From Bacteroidales bacterium (GTDB taxonomy: Bacteria; Bacteroidota; Bacteroidia; Bacteroidales; CG2-30-32-10): a stretch of DNA of 64,000 nucleotides. This document shows, one piece after another, positions 18,541 through 28,342 of the stretch. The notes beneath the pieces were generated by a model that ran no database searches, was not told the DNA's origin, and worked only from the letters and a program-made list of their open reading frames with translations. Both the position numbers and the translations under genes were made by a program. The stretch lies in contig DAOQAK010000014.1 in the NCBI GenBank assembly GCA_035353855.1, forward strand, positions 1-64,000. The letters are read 5' to 3'. Each line of letters begins with the position of its first letter. The first letter of the stretch is position 1.

Positions 18541-20392
18541 TATTAAACCCGATATATTCATCAAGCAAAACTTGCAGGTATGCTTTTCCCTGGTTGGTGA
18601 TTTCTTCATCAGCGGCAGGTGATAATTTATTTTTGCGATAAACAACTTGTCCCAAATTATGATCGTAAACAATGATTTGCTGAGAGGTAATAATTCCGAA
18701 GCCATTGTCGAATGTGTAGAAAGCGAAACCGGGTGAATATTTATTGAATATATTTTTACTTTTTTCAAATGGCTTATATGGAATTTTTAATTGTGAAAGC
18801 AGCATTGCTGGTAAATCGATCTGAGAGCCAATTTTCTCAAAAGTTTTTCCTTTGTATTCCGATTTTAGAACATTGCCGTATAACACAAAAGGAATATGGT
18901 GCCTTTCGGCTTCGTTAGCGCCTCTCTTTTTCGGGTAAGTGTGAGCATGATCAGCAGTAATAATGAATAGTGTATTATTATACCATGATTTTGTTTTTGC
19001 TTTTTGTAAATATTCAGAAAGACATTTATCCGTATAATGCGCAGTATTTTTATAATCGTCGGCTTCGGATTTTCCTTTAAATATTTTTTCTACATCCGCA
19101 TTAAAAGGTTCATGATTCGTACTGGTCATAATGATTGAGAAAAAAGGTTGCGGATCTTTTTCTGCTTCTTTCAGATGGCATGCAAACAATTCTTCGTCAT
19201 AGGCTCCCCAGTCGGTGCTTCGGTTCCATGTGTAATTGTCCTTGTCTAAAATATGTGTGAATCCTGATAGTTTTATATAAGAGTCCTGGTTTGCAAAAAC
19301 AAGGTTTCCTGAATAATAATAATTTTCAGAATAACCTTTATCGCCCAGTATTCTTGCAAGGTTTGGAAGTTTGTCGAATTTCCCGAAGTTCCTCATGATC
19401 GTTGTCTGAGGCTGAGCCGGGAAATTGCTTAGTAAAGAAATTAATCCTTGTTCAGTACGAAAACCATTAGCGTAAAAATTATTAAAATTCAACCCGTTTT
19501 TTATGAGGCTGTCTATTCCGGGCATTATACCCGGAATTCCGCCAAGTGATTCGACACATTCAGCGCTTACACTTTCCATCATTATTAAAACAATATTTGG
19601 CCGGGTAGTAGTGAGTATCATTTCTGTTGAATCGTTGGAAGCGGTTTGCATTGCATTTACTATGGAATCTGCTTTTGCTTTTGTAAAATACCGATAAGGA
19701 TTTTCTTTGATTCCGGGTTTTACAATTATTTCCATAAAATTCCAGAACCCATTTAATGCAGAATAATTCAGTACAGGATATTTTGAAAAATATACCCAGC
19801 TTTTATTTATAGGATATTTTTGCCATCCACCGCGCATAGCCGTAAATATAGAGAATAAAAGAACTATCGAAAATATTATTTTATATATAAATTTAATTGG
19901 AGCTAAATATCCGGGTCTGAAAATTCTTTTATAAATAAATATCAAAACAGCTCCTTCAATAATCATTATGCTTATTAATATCCAATAGGGTACCGCTGCG
20001 AAAGATATAATGGCTTCTTTCGGATATGCCAGGTATGATAATGCTTTGCTGTTAATTTTTGTTCCCCATACAGAATATAATCCTGTGTCGGAAATACCAA
20101 TTATAATACAGATGATTATTAGCAGAATATTGATGATGTGAATACTTTTAATAAGTATATTATTCTTTTTGATAAAAAGTGTTGCTATAAGTAAAAATCC
20201 TGGAAATACTAAGAGGTACGCCGAAGCTGAAATATCCATTCCCAATGCAAAATAATAAGAGCTTAAAATTAATCCGGGAGGAATATCTTTTAATTCATGA
20301 TAATTATAAATAAGAAAAATAGTGTGTTGCAGGGCAAACAGAAGCAGCCAGAATAAAGTTAGTTTTATGATAAGGAAAATGGTTTTTTTCAT
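18536..20392 (-). CDS. LTA-synthase-family phosphotransferase/sulfatase, membrane
   Basis: From the ATG at 20392 the protein has 618 residues. Five hydrophobic helices fill about residues 1-200. The rest is a periplasmic alkaline-phosphatase-like domain: NIVLIMMESVSAE (metal-binding Glu), FYANGFRTEQGLISLLSNFP (catalytic Thr region), STDWGAYDEELF, MTSTNHEPF and IITADHAHTYP (metal Asp/His). These are the LtaS/OpgB-like motifs for transfer of phosphoglycerol or phosphoethanolamine from lipids. In a diderm without lipoteichoic acid the acceptor may be a glycan or lipid A, but that is inference. A -7 box (20399-20406) sits immediately upstream and supports this start over the frame that opens at 20413. 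Confidence 0.88.
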   Translation of the reverse strand: MKKTIFLIIKLTLFWLLLFALQHTIFLIYNYHELKDIPPGLILSSYYFALGMDISASAYLLVFPGFLLIATLFIKKNNILIKSIHIINILLIIICIIIGISDTGLYSVWGTKINSKALSYLAYPKEAIISFAAVPYWILISIMIIEGAVLIFIYKRIFRPGYLAPIKFIYKIIFSIVLLFSIFTAMRGGWQKYPINKSWVYFSKYPVLNYSALNGFWNFMEIIVKPGIKENPYRYFTKAKADSIVNAMQTASNDSTEMILTTTRPNIVLIMMESVSAECVESLGGIPGIMPGIDSLIKNGLNFNNFYANGFRTEQGLISLLSNFPAQPQTTIMRNFGKFDKLPNLARILGDKGYSENYYYSGNLVFANQDSYIKLSGFTHILDKDNYTWNRSTDWGAYDEELFACHLKEAEKDPQPFFSIIMTSTNHEPFNADVEKIFKGKSEADDYKNTAHYTDKCLSEYLQKAKTKSWYNNTLFIITADHAHTYPKKRGANEAERHHIPFVLYGNVLKSEYKGKTFEKIGSQIDLPAMLLSQLKIPYKPFEKSKNIFNKYSPGFAFYTFDNGFGIITSQQIIVYDHNLGQVVYRKNKLSPAADEEITNQGKAYLQVLLDEYIGFNN

Positions 20393-20398
20393 AAGCTG

Positions 20399-20406
20399 CA
20401 AATGTA
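20399..20406 (-). promoter_or_regulatory. Bacteroidota -7 promoter box (TACATTTG)
   Basis: Read on the minus strand, TACATTTG matches TAnnTTTG and ends six bases before the ATG at 20392, giving a near-leaderless transcript if used. It also argues against the in-frame ATG at 20413, which would lie upstream of the box. Confidence 0.45.
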
Positions 20407-20640
20407 ATATCAATTTCGCTTAAAATTAGCATTTGAAAAATTCATTTCTGAAATAATGAAATAAATATAAAAACCTGGCAAATATAATGAACATATTTGC
20501 CAGTTCTGATATTCCATTTTCGTTGAATCATATTGAAATCGCTTTGATACACTTTTTTAAAACAGATAAGAACGAGATTAAAACAATTGAAGGATTGTCA
20601 TAAATATTCTGAGTTGATAGTTGTAATGATAGCAATTAGG

Positions 20641-20718
20641 GCAGTATCATTTTGTCATTTCGAGCAATAGCGAGAAATCTATAATTATCTGCATTTTGTA
20701 AAAACTTAACGAAATATT
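20641..20718. repeat. Partial copy of the MITE-like element
   Basis: These 78 bases match 49235-49312 at 75 of 78 positions, including the core TGTCATTTCGAGCAATAGCG and a right-hand end AAAACTTAACGAAATATT that differs by one base from the full element's inverted terminus. The left half is missing. The rest of the 20414-20954 gap holds no gene that I can see, only the FtcD terminator. Confidence 0.8.
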
Positions 20719-20902
20719 ATTTTATTATAGTCGGTGCAAATTAAAGTTTGTATGGATATTTCATTTTATGAAATTATGTAAATACGCCATTCACCTTGGC
20801 GAGCCAGGTAGGTATAAAAGCTAGCGAAAATGTAAGGATTCAGAAAATTATTGGTATAACCTAACATCATATGTAGAATGTTAAACAAATAAACTTACTT
20901 AT

Positions 20903-20933
20903 AAAAAGGGCGCCCCGCGAATGCGGGGCGCCC
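20903..20933 (-). terminator. Strong GC-rich terminator of ftcD
   Basis: A perfect 11-bp stem (20908-20918 with 20923-20933, GGGCGCCCCGC) with a 4-base loop is followed on the minus strand by TTTTT. It lies 22 bases after the ftcD stop. Confidence 0.95.
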
Positions 20934-20954
20934 GACATTTATCTAAATATTTTA

Positions 20955-22640
20955 TTACTTTATTTTTTCGTTAACCATAGCCAGAATCTCTGTTTCGAGA
21001 GCACTGGTTTTTTCTTCAATCTCTTTTCCTTTTGCAAGTATATCCTTTACAAAATTTTTATCATCCAATCCTGATGCATTTATTTTTACATTCAGAAAAG
21101 CGCCCATTACAGCGGTACGCGCGCATAATGCGCCAACACCTGCATCGGTAACGGAATTTGGATTGCCCACCTCAACCATTGCTTTAATGATTTCTAATGA
21201 TTCATATGCTTTTTGCATGGTTCTGAAAGGAACTTCTGTAGCATATTTCGTGGCATCCTGTATAGCTTGTTTTCGTTTTGCAGTTTGTTCATCGTTCCCT
21301 TTGGGTAATCCAAAAGCATCCATTATCTTATTAAAAGAAACGGTGTCTTCATCAACAAGGAAAAGTAATTCATCTTTTAAAGCCTGACCTTTTTCTGCCC
21401 ATATGCTGAACTCTTCCCATCTGTCGTCCCAGCCTGCTTTATGCGATGAAAGATTAGCAACCATTGTTCCGAGCGAAACACCTAATGCACCAATATATGC
21501 CGATACCGATCCACCGCCAGGAGCAGGCGATTCCGAAGCTGTTTCGTTTGCAAAACCTTTGCAGGTCATGTCAACAAGGCTTTTCTTATTCGCGTCTTCC
21601 AATAAATATTCAATAATTTTTTCTTTCGGGTTGAATGGTTTCAGATCATCAAGGCCTAACGATTTAATAGCAATCTTAATAATCTCTTCTTCCGAAACAC
21701 CTACTGAACGCTGTTGTTTGCGAAGGAAATATTTTCCTGCATCGAGCATAGCTTTTTTGGGAATCAAGCCAACCAGTTCTGAGCCGGTTGCACGCAAACC
21801 TCTTTCCTGTGCCTTTTTGCTGGCTTCTTCAAATGCTATATGAACCGGGGTGATACTGATATTCGTTAAGTTGATTGATATCTGTGCAATCCCATATTCT
21901 TCAATAAACCAACCTATAGCTTTGCAAGCCTTTAATGAGCCGGGAATCATTACCTGGTTACCTTTTTCATCTTTAACAATTTTTCCGGTAATCGGGTTGC
22001 CTTCGCGTTTCGGTCTACCTTTTTCACGAATATCAAAAGCAATAGCGTTGGCTCTTCGTGTTGAAGTAGTATTTAAATTCACATTGTAAGCAACAAGGAA
22101 ATCACGGGCGCCTACAGCAGTTGCACCAGCAGTAGCATTGAACTGAGCCGGACCAAAATCAGGTTTCCATTTTGGGTCGGCTAATTTTTTCTGTAAGCCT
22201 TCATATTCGCCGGAACGGCAGTTTGCCAAATTTCTTCTTTCGGGTGTAAATGCTGCATTTTCGTAACAGTAAATAGGGATTTTTAATTCTTTTCCTACAC
22301 GTTCGGCTAGTTTGCGTGCATATTCCACAACTTCGTCCATAGTAATATTTGCAACGGGAACAAACGGACAAACATCGGTAGCGCCAAAGCGCGGATGTTC
22401 GCCTTTATGTTTACGCATATCAATAATCTCGGAAGCTTTTTTTATTGCCCTGAAAGCCGCCTCAATAACGGGTTCCGGCTCGCCCACAAAAGTTACAACA
22501 GTACGGTTGGTTGCTTTGCCCGGGTCAACATCAAGTAATTTAACTCCTTCAACAGTTTCAATCTGGTCAGTAATATGTTTGATTATTGACATATCATTAC
22601 CTTCGCTGAAATTAGGTACGCATTCGATGATTTTTTTCAT
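20955..22640 (-). CDS. ftcD: Bifunctional glutamate formimidoyltransferase/formimidoyl-THF cyclodeaminase
   Basis: This 561-residue protein fuses the two last activities of one-carbon recovery in histidine breakdown. Residues 1-330 are the formiminotransferase: IIECVPNFSEGND, and HPRFGATDVCPFVPV with the catalytic His82. Residues about 345-555 are the cyclodeaminase: ASESPAPGGGSVSAYIGALG and a helical bundle. The first part moves the formimino group of N-formimino-glutamate to tetrahydrofolate; the second releases ammonia to give methenyl-THF. The length fits the full mammalian-type fusion, common in Bacteroidota. No other hut gene is in the window and it ends in its own strong terminator, so it seems to be transcribed alone. 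folD, which uses the same folate intermediate, is 27 kb away. Confidence 0.96.
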   Translation of the reverse strand: MKKIIECVPNFSEGNDMSIIKHITDQIETVEGVKLLDVDPGKATNRTVVTFVGEPEPVIEAAFRAIKKASEIIDMRKHKGEHPRFGATDVCPFVPVANITMDEVVEYARKLAERVGKELKIPIYCYENAAFTPERRNLANCRSGEYEGLQKKLADPKWKPDFGPAQFNATAGATAVGARDFLVAYNVNLNTTSTRRANAIAFDIREKGRPKREGNPITGKIVKDEKGNQVMIPGSLKACKAIGWFIEEYGIAQISINLTNISITPVHIAFEEASKKAQERGLRATGSELVGLIPKKAMLDAGKYFLRKQQRSVGVSEEEIIKIAIKSLGLDDLKPFNPKEKIIEYLLEDANKKSLVDMTCKGFANETASESPAPGGGSVSAYIGALGVSLGTMVANLSSHKAGWDDRWEEFSIWAEKGQALKDELLFLVDEDTVSFNKIMDAFGLPKGNDEQTAKRKQAIQDATKYATEVPFRTMQKAYESLEIIKAMVEVGNPNSVTDAGVGALCARTAVMGAFLNVKINASGLDDKNFVKDILAKGKEIEEKTSALETEILAMVNEKIK

Positions 22641-22874
22641 ATGAAATGTTTCTTGGTTTTAGGTTCAGTTTTATAGTAATTATGAAGCGAAATTAAAGAA
22701 AATTATAATAGATTAAAAACTAAAAATATTTTAAGAAATAATGAAAGATTAATTTTCATGATTAAGCTAAGTTAATTGAAATTAACAAGCATGGAGTTGT
22801 TGGCGTGCCACAAATTAAGCGGTATGAAAGTTAAAAAAATTAAATATAGCTACATTTATTATTTGATGTTTGCA

Positions 22875-23828
22875 TTATTCAATTATTACTAACTTGGTTG
22901 TTGTTATAATCATATTGTTTTGTAATAACTGAACAATATAAATTCCTTTTGATAAATCATTTCTTAAAATTGTAACTGTTTGCCCTGATATATTTGATAT
23001 TTGCCTAATACCCTGTCCTAAGGAGTTGTAAAATGTAAGAATTGCATTATGCAATGGATTGCTTGTCCATAGAATTGTTTGTGAAGAAAAAGGATTTGGG
23101 AAAAAACTAATTACACTTTTTAAGGATATTTCGTTTATCCCTCCATATATTAAATTGCATCCAAAAGACGAATTGTAACCAGAAACAAATATTGTATTTG
23201 AACTGTCTTTTACACAAACAAGATGGCTTTCATGAGGTTGACCATCACGATATTCTATTAATCCATAAAATGAGCCGATACCAGCAATAATATATGCTGA
23301 ATCATTGTAACAGTCGTTAAAATTCCATTTCTTCCTATACTTGCCTTTTATTAAAATTGAGTCTATAGATGAAACAATAGAATAATAATTAGTTGAATTT
23401 GATAATGCTATTATACCTTTTATTGTGTCCCCAATATCTAGATTATAATCATAAAGAAGATCCTCTGCCGATGAATTATATTTAATAAATACTTTGTTCG
23501 AATTGGTGTCATACCTTAAAGCTCCGATGTATTTAGACTTAGAAGATGACGGGGGATTATAATTAGGAATATTCCAAATTGTAACATAAACAGAATCGTA
23601 TGATCTGTATATTTTTTTGTAGTCAAATGAATTAATTAAAGTGTCACCTGCAAAGTAATAAAAAAAATATTCATTTACATCATAAATAAATCCACTGGAA
23701 GAATCATTGTGTTTATAATCCACTCGCCATATTAAAGAATCAGAAAAGGGATAAGTTACTTTCTTTTGTCCAAGGGCAGCTGTAAAGGAAGATAATAAAA
23801 AAAAAGTAAGAATATAAAAAGCTTTCAT
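22875..23828 (-). CDS. Secreted protein with T9SS type A sorting domain
   Basis: This 317-residue protein has a signal peptide (residues 1-20, ending ALG-Q). The central region (about 25-225) is beta-rich with no domain I recognise. The last 80 residues are a type A sorting domain: SFFPNPFSSQTILWTS, LTFYNSLGQGIRQI and LSKGIYIVQLLQNN, then a KLVIIE end. This directs export across the outer membrane by the type IX system and attachment to the surface. A 234-base gap separates it from ftcD, and it appears to be a single-gene unit. Confidence 0.85.
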   Translation of the reverse strand: MKAFYILTFFLLSSFTAALGQKKVTYPFSDSLIWRVDYKHNDSSSGFIYDVNEYFFYYFAGDTLINSFDYKKIYRSYDSVYVTIWNIPNYNPPSSSKSKYIGALRYDTNSNKVFIKYNSSAEDLLYDYNLDIGDTIKGIIALSNSTNYYSIVSSIDSILIKGKYRKKWNFNDCYNDSAYIIAGIGSFYGLIEYRDGQPHESHLVCVKDSSNTIFVSGYNSSFGCNLIYGGINEISLKSVISFFPNPFSSQTILWTSNPLHNAILTFYNSLGQGIRQISNISGQTVTILRNDLSKGIYIVQLLQNNMIITTTKLVIIE

Positions 23829-24368
23829 AAGTTTATTTTATAGATTAAGGTAAGTTAATATTTTATTCAAATAAACATATAGCAATCCTATATAATTAAT
23901 CGGGTAGCTTGATTTTATTCCCAAATTTAAAAACATTTTATATAGTTTGAAAAAGAATTTTTTTTTATGCTGCAAGGCTTAATCTTTCTTTGAATGAGTG
24001 AAAAATATAAAATGAAAATTTTTAAAAGATAATTGAATATTATTTGAATTAATCTTGGCAAAAGTTGAACGTGAAAAAGCAGGACTAAAGTCAAAAATCA
24101 GTGTTATTTTCATTAACAACGACCTTTAGGTCGTGGGGCATGTTTAGCGATGATTATGGCTTTAGCCAAAATGCAATATGAATTTTTTTAAGATTATATT
24201 ATTGATAAATGTTTACATCTGGATATGATGTAATCAAATAAAATTTTAGAAAAGATTGTTAACGAATAAAAGTTTTTCAAAAAAATTACATCTAACTATT
24301 ATAAATCGTTATTGAAAAATATACAAACACAATTTAGCATCATCTGTTTTAAATAAAACTGAGAATAC
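23829..24368. other. Intergenic region with one short palindrome
   Basis: This 540-base gap between divergent genes contains CGACCTTTAGGTCG near 24120 and a nearby GGCTTTAGCC, both short palindromes of a kind scattered in Bacteroidota genomes. I see no gene. The promoters of both flanking genes should lie here, but no good TAnnTTTG box stands out. Confidence 0.4.
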
Positions 24369-26555
24369 ATGAACATGAGAATTTATAGTAAGATTGTAAT
24401 TTTATTTCTGTTGATATTATGTAAGTCAATGTCGGCGCAAAATACATTTAAGTGTGAAATTAAAGATAGCATAACTTATGAAAATATTCCCGGAGTATAT
24501 GTAATGCTAAGCGGAACAACCAAAGGCGTAACCTCCGACACAAATGGTATTGCCGTGCTTAGCGGGATTCCCAATGGAATGCAAACATTAGAAATATCAA
24601 TAGTTGGTTATGTGAAGAAAACATTGAACGTAAATTTCCCCGAAAAGGAAATCACTAGTGTTGTTCCTGTTGTTTTTCTTGTTCCTTCAAGTTTTGATAT
24701 GGAAGCAATAACCGTTACAGCAACTCGAAATAATTCACGGCTTGATGATTTGCCTATAAAAGTTGAAGTACTCGGTCAGGATGAAATGGTTGAAGAAAGT
24801 GGTGTAAAGCCCGGAAGTATTGCCAGTATGCTTATGGATAATTCGGGGGTGCAGGTGCAGCAGATTTCGGCTGCTTCGGGAAATATTGAAATTAAAATGC
24901 TTGGTCTTGCCGGAAAATATACGCAAATGCTTCGCGACGGACATCCTTTGTACGAAGGATTTTCGGGAGGACTTGGTGTGCTCAGTATTCCGCCTCTTGA
25001 TCTGAAACAGGTTGAAATAATCAAAGGCTCTGTTTCTACTTTGTATGGTGGTGGCGCAATTGGAGGTATTATTAACTTTGTTTCCAAAGAACCTACTGTT
25101 GAGCCGGAATTGCAGGTGTTGGTGAATGCTTCAACATTGAAAGAATATACTTCAAATATTTATTATTCGGCACGTACAAAAAAAATAGGCTATTCCATAT
25201 TTTGTGGCGGAACATTGCAGAAGGCTGTAGATGTTGACAAAGACGGCTTTTCTGATGTGCCCGAATCGAAATATTATTTGTTGCATCCACGGGTGTTTTT
25301 CTATTTTAATAAAAACACTGTTCTTAAAACAGGTGTTTCTGTATTGTCTGAAAGGCGCATAGGTGGCGACATGCAGGCTGTTCTTCATACTCCTGATACG
25401 CTTCATCCGTATTATGAAAAAAATAACACCGACCGCCAGACACTAGATATCGACTTTGATCACACTACTCCTGCGAAAAATATTTTTTCTGTAAAAGCCA
25501 CAATCAGTAACTGTTTAAAATCAATTGATATTACAGATGCATATTTTAAAGGAAATCAATATTCGGTTTATTCCGAGATGTCGTATTTGTTAAAAAGCAG
25601 GAATCACAATACTGTAATGGGATTAAATTTTATTAATGAAAGTTTTGTAAAAGCAGATTCGTTGAAAATAAAATTTGGAAACTTTAGCAACAATACTGAA
25701 GGCGTATTTATACAGGACGATTGGCTGCTCAACGAAAAGCTTACCATTGAAAGCGGTTTAAGGGTCGATTATCAGAAGGACTATAATCCTTTTGTACTTC
25801 CGCGTATCGCGATACTTTATAAGTTTACAAAAGAATTATCGTCGCGAATTAATGCCGGTACGGGTTACCTGGTGCCGAATATTTTTTCGGATGTGAATGT
25901 GGTGAATAATTTCAATAATGTCTTTCCTTTATCATCTTCTATAAACACTGAAAAATCGGAAGGTGTAAATGCCGAGCTGAATTATTTTAAAGCTTTTAAA
26001 AATGAATTAACACTTACATTGAATCAATCGGTGTATTACACAAAGGTTGAGAACCCGGTGGTTTTAGTAACCGATAGCAATAATTATATTTCGTATCAGA
26101 CAGCACCCTATTATATTGATACTAAGGGAAGCGATACTTATGTGAGGTTAACGTATGAAGGAGTTGAATTGTATTTTGGCTATACAGCTATGAGTCCGTT
26201 GTCACATAAAAATTCAGTTTCAACTTCATTGCCATTAACACCAAAATCAAAGCTGTCATACATTATTGCATATGAAGTTGAAGATAAATGGCTGATGGGA
26301 GTGGAAAGCAGTTACCAGAGCTATCAGTATCTTGAAGATGGAAGTAAAGTTCAGGGTTATTGGTTTTATGCGGCAATGGTTCAAAGGCAAATTGGGAAAT
26401 TCTATATTACGCTTAACTGTGAAAATGTTTTTGATTTCAGGCAAAATAAAATAGAACAAATAGTATTATCTCCATATAATAATCCTGTGTTTAAAACCTT
26501 GTGGGCTCCTATTGACGGAAGAGTTGTGAATTTGGCGTTAAGATTCAAAGTATAA
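24369..26555 (+). CDS. TonB-dependent outer membrane receptor
   Basis: This 728-residue protein has a signal peptide ending near SMSAQN and a carboxypeptidase-like beta domain at about residues 25-110 (YENIPGVYVMLSGTTKGV). A TonB-box-like region with AITVTATRN follows. The plug, from about residue 120 to 230, includes LYEGFSGGLGVLSIPPLD, IIKGSVSTLYGGGAIGGIIN and FVSK. The barrel ends LALRFKV. The plug motif VEIIKGSxSxLYGxGAxGGxIN is that of siderophore, haem and cobalamin receptors. The ligand is not evident. It is a single-gene unit; a PepSY-like lipoprotein gene follows after 145 bases. Confidence 0.93.
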   Translation: MNMRIYSKIVILFLLILCKSMSAQNTFKCEIKDSITYENIPGVYVMLSGTTKGVTSDTNGIAVLSGIPNGMQTLEISIVGYVKKTLNVNFPEKEITSVVPVVFLVPSSFDMEAITVTATRNNSRLDDLPIKVEVLGQDEMVEESGVKPGSIASMLMDNSGVQVQQISAASGNIEIKMLGLAGKYTQMLRDGHPLYEGFSGGLGVLSIPPLDLKQVEIIKGSVSTLYGGGAIGGIINFVSKEPTVEPELQVLVNASTLKEYTSNIYYSARTKKIGYSIFCGGTLQKAVDVDKDGFSDVPESKYYLLHPRVFFYFNKNTVLKTGVSVLSERRIGGDMQAVLHTPDTLHPYYEKNNTDRQTLDIDFDHTTPAKNIFSVKATISNCLKSIDITDAYFKGNQYSVYSEMSYLLKSRNHNTVMGLNFINESFVKADSLKIKFGNFSNNTEGVFIQDDWLLNEKLTIESGLRVDYQKDYNPFVLPRIAILYKFTKELSSRINAGTGYLVPNIFSDVNVVNNFNNVFPLSSSINTEKSEGVNAELNYFKAFKNELTLTLNQSVYYTKVENPVVLVTDSNNYISYQTAPYYIDTKGSDTYVRLTYEGVELYFGYTAMSPLSHKNSVSTSLPLTPKSKLSYIIAYEVEDKWLMGVESSYQSYQYLEDGSKVQGYWFYAAMVQRQIGKFYITLNCENVFDFRQNKIEQIVLSPYNNPVFKTLWAPIDGRVVNLALRFKV

Positions 26556-26700
26556 TTGTTTATCAAATAAGAAATTTCTATTACGAAAAATCCTGTTTAA
26601 AATGCTTTTTATAAAGAGCTTGAGGATAAAAAAATATAAATCTTTTATTTGATTTTATTGAAAAATCATTAGTTTTGAAAATCAAAATAAAAAATTAAAA

Positions 26701-27051
26701 ATGAAAAAGCTTTTTTTATTAATTTTAATTTCTTTAATAATTTCATCATGTGAAAGCTATCATTTATTTAAAGTAAAAGTAAATGATGAATCTGTTGTTG
26801 ATGTAAAATCTGTGCCTGCCGATTTAATTAATAATTTCAATAAGAAATATCCCGGTGCAAAAGTTGAAAAATGGTATAAGATAAAAGGCGAAAGGTATGT
26901 GGTACGTTATTCAATGGGTGGCCCTGCTACCTATGCCGTATATTCTGAAAAAGGAATCTTGGAAGATGATGAAGTTTATGATCAGGACTATGACGAATAC
27001 GAAGAGTATGACGACTATTTAGATTGGGATTGGGGCGACAGGTATGATTGA
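26701..27051 (+). CDS. PepSY-like lipoprotein with acidic tail
   Basis: This 116-residue protein has a lipoprotein signal (MKKLFLLILISLIISSC, Cys17). The middle, VPADLINNFNKKYPGAKVEKW and then VVRYSMGGPATYAVYSEKG, matches the PepSY-like (beta-lactamase-inhibitor-like) fold found in small exported Bacteroidota proteins. The C-terminus (about residues 90-116) is a run of Asp, Glu and Tyr, possibly a cation-binding tail. Function unknown. Confidence 0.7.
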   Translation: MKKLFLLILISLIISSCESYHLFKVKVNDESVVDVKSVPADLINNFNKKYPGAKVEKWYKIKGERYVVRYSMGGPATYAVYSEKGILEDDEVYDQDYDEYEEYDDYLDWDWGDRYD

Positions 27052-27124
27052 TTTTTTTGAAATCCTTTTTGCGATTTTTATAAATTAAAAAGTAAATACC
27101 AAAATCTTATTAAATCCCAAAACT

Positions 27125-28030
27125 ATGAAAAAAAAATACATAATCTTTTTAGTATTTGCTCTTTTTGCAAATATTGCATTTGGTCAGAATGCAGCTACAC
27201 CTAATGCCGGTTTTGAAAACTGGACAAGTGCTACAGGTTATAGTAATCCAAATAATTGGAGTACTTTAAATTCAACAACAGCAACTTATTTTATTTACAC
27301 CTGTCTTAAGGCTACTGCTGCCGGTGAATATCATTCAGGGGCTTCTGCAATAAAATTGATAACTAAAAATGCTGTTATTACTACTGCACAAGGAATTGCA
27401 ACTACCGGTAAAATTTATACCAACACCAGTACAATGACGGGTTCAATTACCGGCGGGCTTCCATATACCCTGCGTCCCGATAGTATTGTAGGTTGGTACA
27501 GATCATCGCCTGTAAGTAACGATACAGGGTTTGTTCAATTTTTATTATTTGGAAGCGCCAGGGATACGATAGGTAAAGCTCAGTTTTTTGTTCCTGCAAC
27601 AGCAGTTTCCACGTTCAAGCGTTTTAGTAAAGCGATAACATATAGAAGTGCAAATACTCCTGATAGTTCACTTTGGATATTATCATCCAGCACAGGAGCT
27701 ACGGGGCAGCAAGTCAACAGCACTCTCTGGATTGATGATCTCGACCTTGTATTCAATACCACTTCTGTTCCTGAAAATAACATTTATAATGATCAAATCA
27801 ATCTGATATGGAACCCATCTGCTAATAATATTGCTGTTTCTAATAAAACACAGGAAAATGCAAATCTGAAAATATATGATATATTGGGACAAGAAATAGG
27901 TTCGTATGCGATTAATGATTTGGAAAACAATTTTGATGTTCCGAATATTAATAATGGAGTTTATCTTTATACAATTACAAATAATAAAGGTAATGTGCTG
28001 TTGAATTCAAAATTGTTTATTCAGCGATAA
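27125..28030 (+). CDS. Secreted T9SS cargo protein with N-terminal sugar-binding-like domain
   Basis: This 301-residue protein has a signal peptide ending IAFGQ (residue 21). A beta-sandwich-like domain follows at about 25-215 (NAGFENWTSATGYSNPNNWST), of a type often annotated as a carbohydrate-binding or PCMD-like module. The C-terminal 75 residues form a type A sorting domain: NLKIYDILGQEIGSYAIND, then NINNGVYLYTITNNKGN, ending KLFIQR. It is presumably exported by the T9SS. A perfect 19-bp hairpin terminator follows. Confidence 0.85.
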   Translation: MKKKYIIFLVFALFANIAFGQNAATPNAGFENWTSATGYSNPNNWSTLNSTTATYFIYTCLKATAAGEYHSGASAIKLITKNAVITTAQGIATTGKIYTNTSTMTGSITGGLPYTLRPDSIVGWYRSSPVSNDTGFVQFLLFGSARDTIGKAQFFVPATAVSTFKRFSKAITYRSANTPDSSLWILSSSTGATGQQVNSTLWIDDLDLVFNTTSVPENNIYNDQINLIWNPSANNIAVSNKTQENANLKIYDILGQEIGSYAINDLENNFDVPNINNGVYLYTITNNKGNVLLNSKLFIQR

Positions 28031-28040
28031 TTTTGTAAAC

Positions 28041-28088
28041 AATTAAAAAAGAGTTTGCTTACCTGTTTGAGCAAACTCTTTTTTAATT
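28041..28088 (+). terminator. Perfect 19-bp hairpin terminator
   Basis: AATTAAAAAAGAGTTTGCT (28041-28059) is perfectly complementary to 28070-28088 across a 10-base loop. A-run and T-run flanks make it usable in both directions. It lies 11 bases after the T9SS cargo stop. Confidence 0.92.
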
Positions 28089-28299
28089 GTAAAAGAAAAT
28101 ATTTTGTGAGATGGATAATCAGTTTATTTATTTTGCAAAAAATATTTTTGTCCGATTAAATATTTAATATTATGTTTAGATGTACTGATTTCAGTACTTT
28201 AAAATGTATACCGCCACTAACGAGGCTATAGAAATACCGTAGGTGCGAAATAAAAATTAATCTGACAGCAATAATAAAAAATAAATAATAAAGTTTTTA

Positions 28300-28340
28300 G
28301 GGTAACCTTTTTACGGTATAGGGAATTAATACAATATAGA
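28300..28340 (+). promoter_or_regulatory. Putative ECF-sigma promoter, site 1 (autoregulation)
   Basis: GGGTAACCTTTT, ten variable bases, then GGAATTAATACAATATAGA. The same two boxes with the same 10-base gap occur at 33196 and 33759. It ends two bases before the GTG start of the ECF sigma gene, so the sigma transcript would be close to leaderless. Confidence 0.75.
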
Positions 28341-28342
28341 GT

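Noticed and set aside
18445..18768. A 107-codon minus-strand frame over the end of the LTA-synthase-like gene
   Set aside because: It is a shadow of the real gene extended into repeat DNA.
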